DNA from: Chloroflexota bacterium
GTDB taxonomy: Bacteria; Chloroflexota; Anaerolineae; UBA2200; JACIWT01
Length of the DNA: 60,830 nucleotides
Direction of reading: 5' to 3'
Assembly (NCBI GenBank): GCA_014360825.1
Contig: JACIWT010000014.1
Location: forward strand, 1-60,830
Notes under the pieces: generated by a model
What the model was told of the DNA's origin: nothing
What the model saw: the letters and a program-made list of their open reading frames with translations, nothing else
Databases searched by the model: none
Program-made: the position numbers and the translations under genes
Part shown: one piece after another, positions 42,579 to 50,864 of the stretch
Layout of the letters: every line of letters starts with the position of its first letter
Position numbering within the stretch: the stretch's first letter is position 1

Positions 42579-44420
42579 ATGTGCGGCATCGTTGGCTACA
42601 TAGGGCCGCGCCAGGCGTCATCCCTGATTCTGGAAAGTCTGCGTCGGCTGGAATACCGCGGCTACGACTCAGCGGGCATTGCCACCCTTGCTGAAGGGCG
42701 TATCGCTCTTCGTCGCTGTGTGGGCAAATTAGATGGCCTTGCTCACATTCTCTCTATCCAACCCCTCTCTGGCACTGTGGGCATTGGCCACACACGTTGG
42801 GCTACTCATGGAGATGTGACGGAAGCAAACGCTCACCCCCACACTGATTGCACAGGCCAGATCGTGGTGGTCCACAATGGCATTGTGGAAAATTGTGGCG
42901 AGTTAAAAGAGGCTCTTCGTATTAAAGGGCATGTTTTCCGCTCGCAAACCGACACCGAGGTCATTGCACATCTCATCGAAGAGCACTACTCTGTTACCGC
43001 TGACCTGGTGGCCGCTACCCGCGCTGCCTGTCTTGAACTCAAAGGAGCGAATGCTATCGTTGTGCTCAGCACTATCGCCCCTGACCGGCTGATCGCTGCT
43101 CGCCTAGGTAATGCTGGGGCCATAGTCATCGGTTATGGTCAAGGCGAAATGTTTGTGTCCTCCGACATCCCCGCTATACTGGATTACACGCAGCGGATGG
43201 CCTTCCTCGACCATGGTGATGTGGCGCTCGTCAGTGCGGAGAGCGTGGCTTACGAAAACCTGAGAGGGGAGGCAGTGAGTAAGGAAATTCACACCATTCC
43301 TTGGGATCCCATCTCGGCGGCGAAAGGCGGCTACAAACACTTCATGCTCAAGGAAATACATGAGCAGCCTCGCTCCGTGGCCGATGCTATTCGGGGCCGA
43401 TTAGACTTGGATAGACATCGCGTGGTGCTGAACGACTTCCCTTTCACCGAGGAGATGTTGCGCGGCGTGGAGCGCATCTACACTGTAGCCTGTGGGACAG
43501 CCTGGCACGCAGCACTCGTGGGTAAATTTCTCATCGAGGGCCTCGCTGGGCTGCCGGTGGAAGTAGACTATGGCTCCGAGTTCCGCTATCGCAATCCACT
43601 TCTCCTGAAAAACTCATTGCTCTTGGCCATTACTCAGTCGGGCGAAACGGTGGACACCTTGGCGGCGATGGAAGAGGCCCGAGGAAGAAATATCCCCACC
43701 ATCGCAGTCGTTAATGTGGTGGGTAGCCAGGCGGCCCGGCTGGCTGATGGAGTGCTCTACCTGAACGCTGGACCGGAGATCGGTGTGGCTTCCACCAAGG
43801 CTTTCACCTCCATGCTAGTAGCACAGTACTTGTTCGCCCTCTACCTGGGCCAATTGCGCGGCGTCATCTCCTCAGATCAAACGAAGCGGTATGTGCAGGA
43901 TCTGGTCGAATTGCCAAACCTGATTGGCCGCGTGCTCGAAAACGGGGATAACTACGAGGCACTGGCGCAGACGTACTTCGAGCGCGCTCATTTTCTCTAC
44001 CTCGGGCGGGGTATCAACTACCCCATTGCTCTAGAGGGAGCGCTGAAGTTAAAAGAAATCTCGTATATCCATGCCGAAGGCTACCCCGCTGGGGAGATGA
44101 AACACGGGCCTATTGCGTTGATCGACAAGAACATGCCAGTGGTGGCCATAGTGGTGCGCGATCGAGTACATGATAAAATGGTTAGCAACGTGGAGCAAGT
44201 GAAAGCCCGAGGCGGCACCGTGATCGCAATTGCCAACGAGGGCGACGACAAAGTAGCGGAGAAAGCCGATCACGTCATCTGGGTGCCGGAGACTTCGCCT
44301 TGGCTCACGCCAGTATTGACAGTGTTGCCACTGCAGTTATTGGCCTACCACATTGCGGTGCGACGCGGTTGCGATGTGGATCAGCCGCGAAACCTGGCCA
44401 AAAGTGTGACTGTGGAGTAG
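42579..44420 (+). CDS. glmS: Glutamine-fructose-6-phosphate aminotransferase (isomerizing)
   Basis: Makes glucosamine 6-phosphate, the first step to UDP-GlcNAc. The start must be ATG 42579, because the glutaminase nucleophile is the Cys directly after Met (MCGIVGYIG); AAGGAGG is 8 nt upstream. The N-terminal glutaminase domain has RWATHGDVTEANAHPH and HNGIVENCGELK. Two SIS sugar-isomerase domains follow (VACGTAWHAALVGK, SQSGETVD-like TQSGETVDTLAA, and GRGINYPIALEGALKLKE). It ends with NLAKSVTVE, the standard C-terminus. At 613 residues the length is normal. Feedback control by its product through the leader ribozyme is expected. Confidence 0.97.
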   Translation: MCGIVGYIGPRQASSLILESLRRLEYRGYDSAGIATLAEGRIALRRCVGKLDGLAHILSIQPLSGTVGIGHTRWATHGDVTEANAHPHTDCTGQIVVVHNGIVENCGELKEALRIKGHVFRSQTDTEVIAHLIEEHYSVTADLVAATRAACLELKGANAIVVLSTIAPDRLIAARLGNAGAIVIGYGQGEMFVSSDIPAILDYTQRMAFLDHGDVALVSAESVAYENLRGEAVSKEIHTIPWDPISAAKGGYKHFMLKEIHEQPRSVADAIRGRLDLDRHRVVLNDFPFTEEMLRGVERIYTVACGTAWHAALVGKFLIEGLAGLPVEVDYGSEFRYRNPLLLKNSLLLAITQSGETVDTLAAMEEARGRNIPTIAVVNVVGSQAARLADGVLYLNAGPEIGVASTKAFTSMLVAQYLFALYLGQLRGVISSDQTKRYVQDLVELPNLIGRVLENGDNYEALAQTYFERAHFLYLGRGINYPIALEGALKLKEISYIHAEGYPAGEMKHGPIALIDKNMPVVAIVVRDRVHDKMVSNVEQVKARGGTVIAIANEGDDKVAEKADHVIWVPETSPWLTPVLTVLPLQLLAYHIAVRRGCDVDQPRNLAKSVTVE

Positions 44421-44430
44421 CGGTAGACCT

Positions 44431-44459
44431 TGCACTACCCGTTTGCCTACTGTATAATG
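44431..44459 (+). promoter_or_regulatory. Promoter of the glycosyltransferase gene, abutting the glmS terminator
   Basis: TTGCAC (44431-44436) and a perfect TATAAT (44454-44459) are 17 nt apart, starting 11 nt after the glmS stop. The expected transcription start (about 44466) falls within the following hairpin. Confidence 0.7.
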
Positions 44460-44460
44460 G

Positions 44461-44487
44461 CGCCCGAGAACAGTTTCGGGCGTCATT
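44461..44487 (+). terminator. Intrinsic terminator of glmS
   Basis: A 7-bp GC-rich stem pairs CGCCCGA (44461-44467) with TCGGGCG (44476-44482), followed by TCATTTTC. It lies about 40 nt after the glmS stop. Confidence 0.65.
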
Positions 44488-44515
44488 TTCTTGGAGGAGT
44501 ATAGCCGTAGCGACC

Positions 44516-45745
44516 ATGCGCATTGCCATGATTGGCCCCTTCGGGCTGTGTTCCAAAGGCACCATGGCGGTTCGTGCACTGCCGATGGCCCAGGCTTTGT
44601 GTGCCCGTGGCCACTCAGTGCGCATAGTGCTGCCACCATGGGATTGCCCTGCAGAGGCGGGGCAGGAGCGGGAGTTGGGTGGTGTTCACGTGATCAATGT
44701 ACGGCTACCGCCGAATATTCCACTGCTCCGGCATCTTTGGCTCACCTGGCGGTTGGTGAGAACAGCGATAGCCGGCGGTGTGGACGTTGTGCATTGTTTC
44801 AAGCCCAAAGCCTATTCCGGACTGGCTGCGCTGCTGATCGGGTTTGGCCAGCGGCTGCATCTCATCCGCACTCGCCTGATCGTGGACACGGACGATTGGG
44901 AGGGCCCGGGCGGCTGGAATGAGATCGGGGGCTATTCCCGATTGCAGCGTCGCTTGTTTGCCTGGCAGGAGCGCTGGGGTCTGACTCACTGTGATGCTGT
45001 CACCGTCGCCAGCCGGGCGCTACAGACACTGGTCTGGGCCACAGGTGTCCCACCAAAGCAGGTGTATTACGTGCCCAATGGCGTTGTGCCGGCGGGACAG
45101 GGCATCCGTCGACACCCGGGCGCTTCGAGCGGGCCGTCATTGCCCGAGGATGGCTCCCGCGAATTGCGCAAACGCTACGGCTTGGATGATCGCCGCGTTC
45201 TCTTACTCTACACTCGCCTCTTCGAGTTTGACGTAGGGCGGCTGTTGGATATCCTCGAAGGCGTCGTCCAACATCTGCCCGCAACCCGTCTCCTTGTAGT
45301 GGGACAGGGTCTCTTTGGCGAAGAAGAAGGCTTGCAGACCGCAGCACGAGCACGTGGCTTGGGATCACATCTGGTCTATGCCGGTTGGGTAGAGCCGGAG
45401 GATTTGCCCGCTCACTTTGCCCTGGCCGATCTGGCTCTCTACCCTTTTGATGACACGCTCATCAACCGTGCCAAGTGCGCAGTTAAACTGATCGATCTTT
45501 TGGCAGCAGGGGTGCCCGTTGTCGCCGACCGGGTTGGTCAGAATGCCGAGTACATCGAGCACAATATCTCGGGCATTCTGGTGGAGCCTGGAGATACGAT
45601 GGCTTGGGTGGAGGCAGTGACGCATCTCCTTAACGAGGACGCATTGCGCAGGAGGATAGGCGAGGCAGCGCAGCAACGTGTGAACGCTCTCTTCTCCTGG
45701 GAGCGATTAGTCGCGGGTGTGGAGGCTGCCTACCGTGGACACTGA
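44516..45745 (+). CDS. Glycosyltransferase, GT-B fold (group 1)
   Basis: A protein of about 409 residues starting MRIAMIGPFGLCSKGTMAVR, with a Gly-rich acceptor loop. The donor-domain motifs are LLLYTRLFEFDVGRLLDIL, LVYAGWVEPEDLPAHFALAD and LLAAGVPVVADRVGQNAEYI. The E-x7-E motif is not clear: the segment where it is expected reads PFDDTLINRAKCAVKLID, so the activity is less certain than for the other glycosyltransferase. The frame extends back to 44300 inside glmS, but ATG 44516, which begins at the domain, is the sensible start. GGAGGAG is 16 nt upstream. Confidence 0.8.
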   Translation: MRIAMIGPFGLCSKGTMAVRALPMAQALCARGHSVRIVLPPWDCPAEAGQERELGGVHVINVRLPPNIPLLRHLWLTWRLVRTAIAGGVDVVHCFKPKAYSGLAALLIGFGQRLHLIRTRLIVDTDDWEGPGGWNEIGGYSRLQRRLFAWQERWGLTHCDAVTVASRALQTLVWATGVPPKQVYYVPNGVVPAGQGIRRHPGASSGPSLPEDGSRELRKRYGLDDRRVLLLYTRLFEFDVGRLLDILEGVVQHLPATRLLVVGQGLFGEEEGLQTAARARGLGSHLVYAGWVEPEDLPAHFALADLALYPFDDTLINRAKCAVKLIDLLAAGVPVVADRVGQNAEYIEHNISGILVEPGDTMAWVEAVTHLLNEDALRRRIGEAAQQRVNALFSWERLVAGVEAAYRGH

Positions 45746-46133
45746 ACGGCACAGGTGGCAGCATCGGCTCCTCATATACTGGCTACCCCTTGCTCTTTGG
45801 ATGGCATGGATCTTTTTCCTATCGTCACGGCCACAGTTGCCCAGCATCCCACAGGATTGGCTTGATACCCTGCTTAAAAAATTGGGCCATACAAGCGAAT
45901 ACGCGATACTAGCCGTGCTGTGGTGGCGGGCGTTAGGCTCCACACGGCTACCGGGACACAGGATGTCCATGGCTTGGGGGTTGTCGGTGCTCTATGCTCT
46001 CTCAGATGAGTATCACCAGACCTTTGTGCCTGGGCGGAATGGTACATTCGTGGATCTTCTGATTGATGCCTCCGGCGCGTTAGTGGGTCTGCTCTTGTTC
46101 TGGTGTTGGGGGCAACGCGCTAAGCGGTGCTGA
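45735..46133 (+). CDS. VanZ-like family membrane protein
   Basis: A 132-residue protein with four hydrophobic segments and the VanZ core: FFLSSRP, the KLGHTSEYAILAVLWW helix and DEYHQTFVPGRNGTFVDLLID with its conserved acidic and basic residues. VanZ gives low-level teicoplanin resistance in enterococci, but most relatives have no known role in resistance. GTG 45735 is chosen over GTG 45717 since GGAGG (45721-45725) lies 9 nt before it. Its end overlaps the convergent scpA gene by 54 bp. Confidence 0.85.
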   Translation: MDTERHRWQHRLLIYWLPLALWMAWIFFLSSRPQLPSIPQDWLDTLLKKLGHTSEYAILAVLWWRALGSTRLPGHRMSMAWGLSVLYALSDEYHQTFVPGRNGTFVDLLIDASGALVGLLLFWCWGQRAKRC

Positions 46134-46832
46134 GGTCACGATGATCTCACCGAAGAGACTATCCTGCTGTACGAGCACTTCGCACCGTTTGATGAGTTCC
46201 AACAGAGCCAAGAATGTTACAATGATCTCTAATCGCGATCGGGACTCTCGGAGCAAGACGGTGAAACTCACACGCTCATGGTTGTGCACCGAGGCGCGGA
46301 TGTGCTCGATCCGCTCATCTACAGATACCTTGAGCGGAGTGACTATGTGGTTCACATCAGGCAGCGGGGGCAGGAACTCCAGTGCCTGTTGTAGAGCCGA
46401 AACCAGATCCACAAGGGTTATGTCGCTGAGGCCCAGCTGGGGATGAGGCCGAGGGGGCGGAGCGACTCGCAAATAGGTGCGCAAGCCCGCCGCCTCACGC
46501 CGCCGTAATTGCAATGCTGCTTCTTTGAAACGCTTGTATTCGATGAGCTGGCGTGCCAACTCATCGCCTGCGTCTTCCTCCTCTTCTAAGGGTGGTGGAG
46601 CAGGTAGTAAGGCACGCGATTTGATGAGCAACAATTTCGCTGCGACGACTAAGAAATCCGCTAAGTACTCTGCCGATGTCTCTCGTAGCCTTTTGATGTG
46701 TTCCAGGTACTGATCGGTGACTCGTGCGAGTGAGACTTTAGTAATATCTAGTTCTGCCTTTTCAATGAGGTGTAACAAAAGGTCCAGTGGCCCTTCGAAC
46801 ACCTCTAATTGTACTTGGTACGACGTAGCCAC
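46080..46832 (-). CDS. scpA: Segregation and condensation protein A (kleisin)
   Basis: The kleisin subunit of the SMC-ScpAB condensin. The N-terminal SMC-neck-binding region is YQVQLEVFEGPLDLLLHLIE, followed by YLADFLVVAAKLLLIKSRALL. The C-terminal winged helix has FTVLLRESRSRLEIIVTFLALLELIK (split in outline) and ends near SLFGEIIV. The frame is open to 46943, but homology begins just after GTG 46832; the SD GGAGG is only 1 nt from it, so the precise start is uncertain. Neither scpB nor smc is adjacent. Confidence 0.88.
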   Translation of the reverse strand: MATSYQVQLEVFEGPLDLLLHLIEKAELDITKVSLARVTDQYLEHIKRLRETSAEYLADFLVVAAKLLLIKSRALLPAPPPLEEEEDAGDELARQLIEYKRFKEAALQLRRREAAGLRTYLRVAPPPRPHPQLGLSDITLVDLVSALQQALEFLPPLPDVNHIVTPLKVSVDERIEHIRASVHNHERVSFTVLLRESRSRLEIIVTFLALLELIKRCEVLVQQDSLFGEIIVTSAPLSALPPTPEQEQTH

Positions 46833-46914
46833 ACCTCCGCACCGATTGGCTGATGAGATTATAATAGCCGTGATGAGAGAACGCCAAGTCTGAAAGTCAA
46901 CCTCTGGGAAAAAC

Positions 46915-47643
46915 ATGATCCGTCTCGAGAATGTTTCCCGCATTTATGGTCTGGGCGATAAGACATGCGCTGCTTTGTGCGATGTGAGTCTGGCTATTGA
47001 GCGAGGCGAGTTCGTCGCTGTGGTTGGGCCATCGGGCAGTGGCAAGACGACACTGCTCAACATGATCGCTGGGATTGACAAGCCTACTTCTGGCCAAGTT
47101 TGGGTAGACGGCGTATTAGTCAATGCTCTGGATGAGAACCGTCTGGCTCGCTGGCGTGGGGGGACGGTGGGGATCGTTTTTCAATTCTTCCAATTGTTGC
47201 CCACTCTGACTGCATTGGAGAACGTGATGCTGCCAATGGAACTGCGTGGCTCCTATTCCGATACACGTCGTGAGCGGGCGATGGAAGCATTGGCGCGGGT
47301 GGGGATGGCAGATTATGCCCATCGTCTCCCATCCGAACTCTCCGGAGGCGAACAGCAACGCGTTGCTATCGCCCGCGCTCTGGCCAATGACCCGCCTTTG
47401 CTCCTGGCCGATGAACCAACAGGTAATTTGGACACCGACTCGGGATTAAAAGTGATCGAATTGCTAGCCGAACTCAATGTGGCGGGCAAGACCGTCATCT
47501 ACGTCACCCACGAAGAGCGTTTGACCTCTCGCGCTCGGCGCATTGTGTTTATGCGCGATGGGAGGATCGTAGGCGAGCAGTCTGATCCGGCAAGCCAGCC
47601 TTGCGCGAACCGTCGTTTCGGGTATAATATCGAGGAGATTTGA
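46915..47643 (+). CDS. ABC transporter ATP-binding protein, LolD/MacB type, without adjacent permease
   Basis: A 242-residue ATPase: Walker [13 protein letters not shown] (about 39-50), Q-loop [19 protein letters not shown] in outline, signature [15 protein letters not shown] and Walker [13 protein letters not shown], followed by the H-loop YVTHEE. The sequence pattern is that of the LolD/FtsE/MacB group, which act with FtsX/MacB-like permeases. No such permease gene is near; the next gene is a lipoprotein isomerase. The start lies 83 nt from scpA on the opposite strand. Confidence 0.9.
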   Translation: MIRLENVSRIYGLGDKTCAALCDVSLAIERGEFVAVVGPSGSGKTTLLNMIAGIDKPTSGQVWVDGVLVNALDENRLARWRGGTVGIVFQFFQLLPTLTALENVMLPMELRGSYSDTRRERAMEALARVGMADYAHRLPSELSGGEQQRVAIARALANDPPLLLADEPTGNLDTDSGLKVIELLAELNVAGKTVIYVTHEERLTSRARRIVFMRDGRIVGEQSDPASQPCANRRFGYNIEEI

Positions 47644-47664
47644 CCAACCATCGCAGGAGGCTAT

Positions 47665-48657
47665 ATGTCCAAACGCATCGTCGTTGCCCTGATGCTTACA
47701 TTGACATTAATGGCATCTTGTAAGCCATCACCAACCCCACTACCCACATCCACTGCTGTCAATATGGCATCTACTCCAACAGTTGCACCGCTGACCATGC
47801 CAACTACTGGCCCTCAACCCACCTCCACCCCGACTGAACTCCCTACTGCCACCGCCATACCACCTGACGTCATCGCCATCGTCAATGGTGTGCCTATCCT
47901 GCGGTCGAGGTTCGATGCCCAAGTCGCTCAGGCGCAGGCTTACTTTCAACAGCAAGGCCTCGATCCAACGAGTGAGGAGGGAAAGGCGGTCCTCCTGCAA
48001 CTGCGTTATCAAATTCTAGATTGGATGATTGACCAGGAGTTAATTGCGCAGGCAGCCAGGCACGCGGGGATCAATATCACGGATGAGGAGGTGGATGCAG
48101 AAATAAACAAGATCATCTCCAGTTCTAGCGCTGGAGATGAGGCGGCATTTGACGCTTGGCTGACAGAGAACGGCCTTACCCGTGATGGTTTCCGCGAGCA
48201 ATTGCGCTCCGAACTACTCAGCGCAGCGTTACAAACCAGAGTGGTGGCCGGTCTACCGACCACTGCCGAACAGGTACATGCCCGTCATATTCTAGTGAAC
48301 TCAGAAGAACAGGCTATGGAAGTGCTCCAGAAACTACTTTCGGGCGAGTCCTTCGCTTCTCTTGCCGCTCAATATTCGCAAGACCGTAGCACCCGCGAAG
48401 ATGGCGGTGACCTGGGCTTCTTTCCCCGAGGAGTGATGGAACCGAACTTCGAGGCGGTGGCATTCACCCTCCAGCCTGGACAAATCAGCGGCATCGTCCA
48501 GACCCCCTTTGGCTATCACATCATTGAGGTGTTGGAGCGAGATCCGGACCGACCCATCCCCGAGGATATGTTGGTCACGATGCAACAGACAGCCTTTGTT
48601 CACTGGTTGGAATCGGAGCGGAGCAAGGCAGATATCTGGAAGGCCCAACTTGAGTAG
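47665..48657 (+). CDS. prsA: Peptidyl-prolyl cis-trans isomerase lipoprotein, SurA/PrsA type
   Basis: A 330-residue lipoprotein: lipobox LMASC (Cys about 19), a long Thr/Pro linker (about 22-68), a SurA_N-type helical domain (about 70-190: AIVNGVPILRSRFDAQVAQ, LDWMIDQELIAQAARHAGI, LTRDGFREQLRSELL) and a parvulin domain (about 205-305: VHARHILVNSEEQAMEVL, GGDLGFFPRGVM, FGYHIIEVLERD). It would help fold exported proteins on the outer face of the membrane. The SD AGGAGG precedes ATG 47665. It follows the ABC ATPase by 21 nt. Confidence 0.92.
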   Translation: MSKRIVVALMLTLTLMASCKPSPTPLPTSTAVNMASTPTVAPLTMPTTGPQPTSTPTELPTATAIPPDVIAIVNGVPILRSRFDAQVAQAQAYFQQQGLDPTSEEGKAVLLQLRYQILDWMIDQELIAQAARHAGINITDEEVDAEINKIISSSSAGDEAAFDAWLTENGLTRDGFREQLRSELLSAALQTRVVAGLPTTAEQVHARHILVNSEEQAMEVLQKLLSGESFASLAAQYSQDRSTREDGGDLGFFPRGVMEPNFEAVAFTLQPGQISGIVQTPFGYHIIEVLERDPDRPIPEDMLVTMQQTAFVHWLESERSKADIWKAQLE

Positions 48658-48670
48658 AAGAGGGTCTGGG

Positions 48671-49447
48671 ATGACAAAATTAGCCATTACTGGGAAGGGA
48701 GGGGTCGGCAAAACGACCTTGGCCGCACTACTGGCCTATCTGTACGCCGAAGAGGGACGTACAGTTATCGCCATTGATGCAGATCCCGATGCGAATCTGG
48801 CCTCTGCTTTGGGTTTCCCTGCCGAGATCACCGCGAATATTATCCCTATTGCTGAAATGAAAGAATTGGTTGCCGAACGCACCGGCGCGCAACCCGGCAC
48901 TATGGGTGGCTTTTTCAAAATCAATCCGCGCGTGGATGACATTCCTGATCGCTTTGCTGGCACACATCGCGGAATCAAACTCTTGATGCTTGGCACTGTG
49001 CAGCGAGGTGGAGGAGGATGCATCTGTCCGGAAAGTGCGCTATTGCGAACGTTGATGCAGGAGCTCTTGGTGCGCCGCCAGGAAGTCGTCATTCTAGACA
49101 TGGAGGCCGGACTGGAACACTTAGGGCGCAGCACGGCCGCTGCGGTAGACGCATTTATTGTCGTTGTCGAGCCCGGGTTGCGCAGCATCCAAACTGCGAA
49201 TAGTATCCGCCAACTGGCGCAAGACATCGGTGTCAAGAGAATTTACATTGTCGGCAACAAGGTGCGGGGTGAGGCGGATCGCGACTTCGTTTACCAAAAC
49301 CTGCCTGGCTATGATGTAATAGGTTTTCTTCCCTACGATGAAAATGTCATAGAAGCCGATTTGCGCGGTGAGGCAGTGTTCGATCTGGCCCCGGCCCTAG
49401 TTGCAGAGGCACGCCGGATCAAATCCCGCCTCTGTGAGGCCGTATAA
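48671..49447 (+). CDS. cooC: CooC/ParA-family ATPase (Ni-insertion ATPase-like)
   Basis: A 258-residue deviant Walker A ATPase (GKGGVGKTTLA, 9-19; AIDADPDANLASALGF, 34-49). It has the Cys-x-Cys pair C117/C119 in GGGGCICPESALLR, the dimer-interface metal site of CooC. CooC inserts nickel into carbon monoxide dehydrogenase. ATG 48671 follows directly after the isomerase gene (13 nt), whereas an upstream frame start at 48509 would lie within it. No CODH/ACS or hydrogenase gene is in the window, so the target may be elsewhere or different. Confidence 0.85.
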   Translation: MTKLAITGKGGVGKTTLAALLAYLYAEEGRTVIAIDADPDANLASALGFPAEITANIIPIAEMKELVAERTGAQPGTMGGFFKINPRVDDIPDRFAGTHRGIKLLMLGTVQRGGGGCICPESALLRTLMQELLVRRQEVVILDMEAGLEHLGRSTAAAVDAFIVVVEPGLRSIQTANSIRQLAQDIGVKRIYIVGNKVRGEADRDFVYQNLPGYDVIGFLPYDENVIEADLRGEAVFDLAPALVAEARRIKSRLCEAV

Positions 49448-49465
49448 AGGAGGGTGGAGAAACGT

Positions 49466-50104
49466 ATGGACATCCAATGGTTTGGACACTCGTGTTTTCG
49501 GCTCCGCACTCGCGGCGCAACGGTGATCACCGACCCTTGTGGGCCTGAGACAGGCTATGAAATACCCCGCATGCGGGCGGATATTGTAACAGTCAGCCAC
49601 GAACACGAGGATCACAACTACTGTCGTATCGTTGCAGGCGATCCCAAAATCCTCCGCGGACCGGGAGAATACGAGATCAAAGGGATCTTCATCGTCGGTA
49701 TTTCCACCTACCATGATCGGAAAAAAGGTCAGGAGCGGGGCAAGAACACAGTTTTTACGTTCGAGATGGATGGCCTTCGCATCTGTCACTTAGGCGACTT
49801 AGGACATGTGCCTTCTCAAGAGCAGATTGAGGAACTGAGTGATGTGTCGGTGCTACTCATCCCAGTGGGCGGTGGGACCACGATCAACGCAGCACAGGCT
49901 GCTGAGGTGGTGAGTCTGCTGGAACCCAATATTGTCATCCCAATGCACTATTCTACCAAAGACCTGGCCATGAGACTAGATCCAGTGAGCAAGTTTCTGG
50001 CAGAGATGGGCCAGGAAGGCGTAAAGCCTCAGGAGATGTTGCAAGTGCAAGCGGGAAACATGCCAGAGGAGACCCAGGTCGTTTTGCTGGAATACAAACA
50101 TTAG
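49466..50104 (+). CDS. MBL-fold metal-dependent hydrolase (COG2220)
   Basis: A 212-residue zinc-dependent hydrolase: DIQWFGHSCFRLRTRGATV at the N-terminus, TVSHEHEDHNYC (HxHxDH), CHLGDLGHVPSQEQIE and the later His in IVIPMHYSTKD. It belongs to the same broad group as the lipoprotein at 33613 but is cytoplasmic, with no signal. The substrate is unknown. ATG 49466 is chosen (GGAGA 5 nt upstream; AGGAGG at 49448-49453), and it follows cooC by 18 nt. Confidence 0.85.
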   Translation: MDIQWFGHSCFRLRTRGATVITDPCGPETGYEIPRMRADIVTVSHEHEDHNYCRIVAGDPKILRGPGEYEIKGIFIVGISTYHDRKKGQERGKNTVFTFEMDGLRICHLGDLGHVPSQEQIEELSDVSVLLIPVGGGTTINAAQAAEVVSLLEPNIVIPMHYSTKDLAMRLDPVSKFLAEMGQEGVKPQEMLQVQAGNMPEETQVVLLEYKH

Positions 50105-50148
50105 CGATCGTCACATCTTACATCCAGGCGGAACAGGGAGGAGAACCT

Positions 50149-50802
50149 TTGAAGCGGGTCAGCATAATCATAGGCTTGGCTGTGCTCCTGTTGGCTCTTA
50201 GCGCCTGTGGAGGCGAACCGTCCCCGACGCCTGAGGGCGACCCTCAGGCCTATATCCAGCAGGGCAAAGCATTGTTGGACCAGGGGAAGGTGGAGGAGGC
50301 CATTGCTCTGTTTGAGACGGCGGTGAAGATTGATCCTAACTCCATCGAAGGTCATTTTCGACTAGGCAATGCCTATTATGAGCAAGGGCGTCTGAACGAC
50401 GCTGCAGCTCAGTTCCAAGCGGCTATCCGCCTCGACCCAAACAGGGCCGACGCTATCTCCAACTTAGGGGTGGTTTACTATCAGCAGGGACAACTTGATA
50501 ATGCCATCCGTGAATTCAAACGGGCTTTGGAAATCACTCCCAATGACGCTGAAATACACTATGATTTGGGCGCAGCATACGTGCAGCAACAGCGATTGGA
50601 TGACGCAGTGAGCGAGTTTCAGGAGGCACTGCGCATAAACCCAAACCTGCCGGAGCCCTATTTTGGGCTGGGGACCGTTCACAAGTTGCGAGGCGAAAAG
50701 GAGGAAGCGATCGCTGCGCTCCAACGGTTCATAGAACTCAGTGATAGCCCACAATTTCGCGCTGCGGCGGAAAGTATGCTCAACGAGTTGCGTAGCCAAT
50801 AG
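50149..50802 (+). CDS. TPR-repeat lipoprotein
   Basis: A 217-residue lipoprotein: signal peptide with lipobox LSAC (Cys 20), then at least four to five TPR units (AYIQQGKALLDQGKVEEAI, GHFRLGNAYYEQGRLNDAA, AISNLGVVYYQQGQLDNAI, IHYDLGAAYVQQQRLDDAV, PYFGLGTVHKLRGEKEEAI). TPRs mediate protein-protein contacts on the outer membrane face. The start is TTG 50149 with GGAGG at 50137-50141. It is probably co-transcribed with the MBL gene upstream and the M16 peptidase downstream. Confidence 0.9.
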   Translation: MKRVSIIIGLAVLLLALSACGGEPSPTPEGDPQAYIQQGKALLDQGKVEEAIALFETAVKIDPNSIEGHFRLGNAYYEQGRLNDAAAQFQAAIRLDPNRADAISNLGVVYYQQGQLDNAIREFKRALEITPNDAEIHYDLGAAYVQQQRLDDAVSEFQEALRINPNLPEPYFGLGTVHKLRGEKEEAIAALQRFIELSDSPQFRAAAESMLNELRSQ

Positions 50803-50864
50803 CCTCTTCTACTTTTGCTGTCAGCACTCATTAGGAAAGTCAATGCTGGCTTTCTGAGGTTGCG

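Noticed and set aside
42283-42603. 106-codon open frame upstream of glmS
   Set aside because: It coincides with the glmS ribozyme and the glmS start; its product is low-complexity and the RNA landmarks explain the sequence better.
44300-44515. N-terminal extension of the glycosyltransferase inside glmS
   Set aside because: It would overlap glmS by 121 nt and cross the terminator and promoter; the domain starts at ATG 44516.
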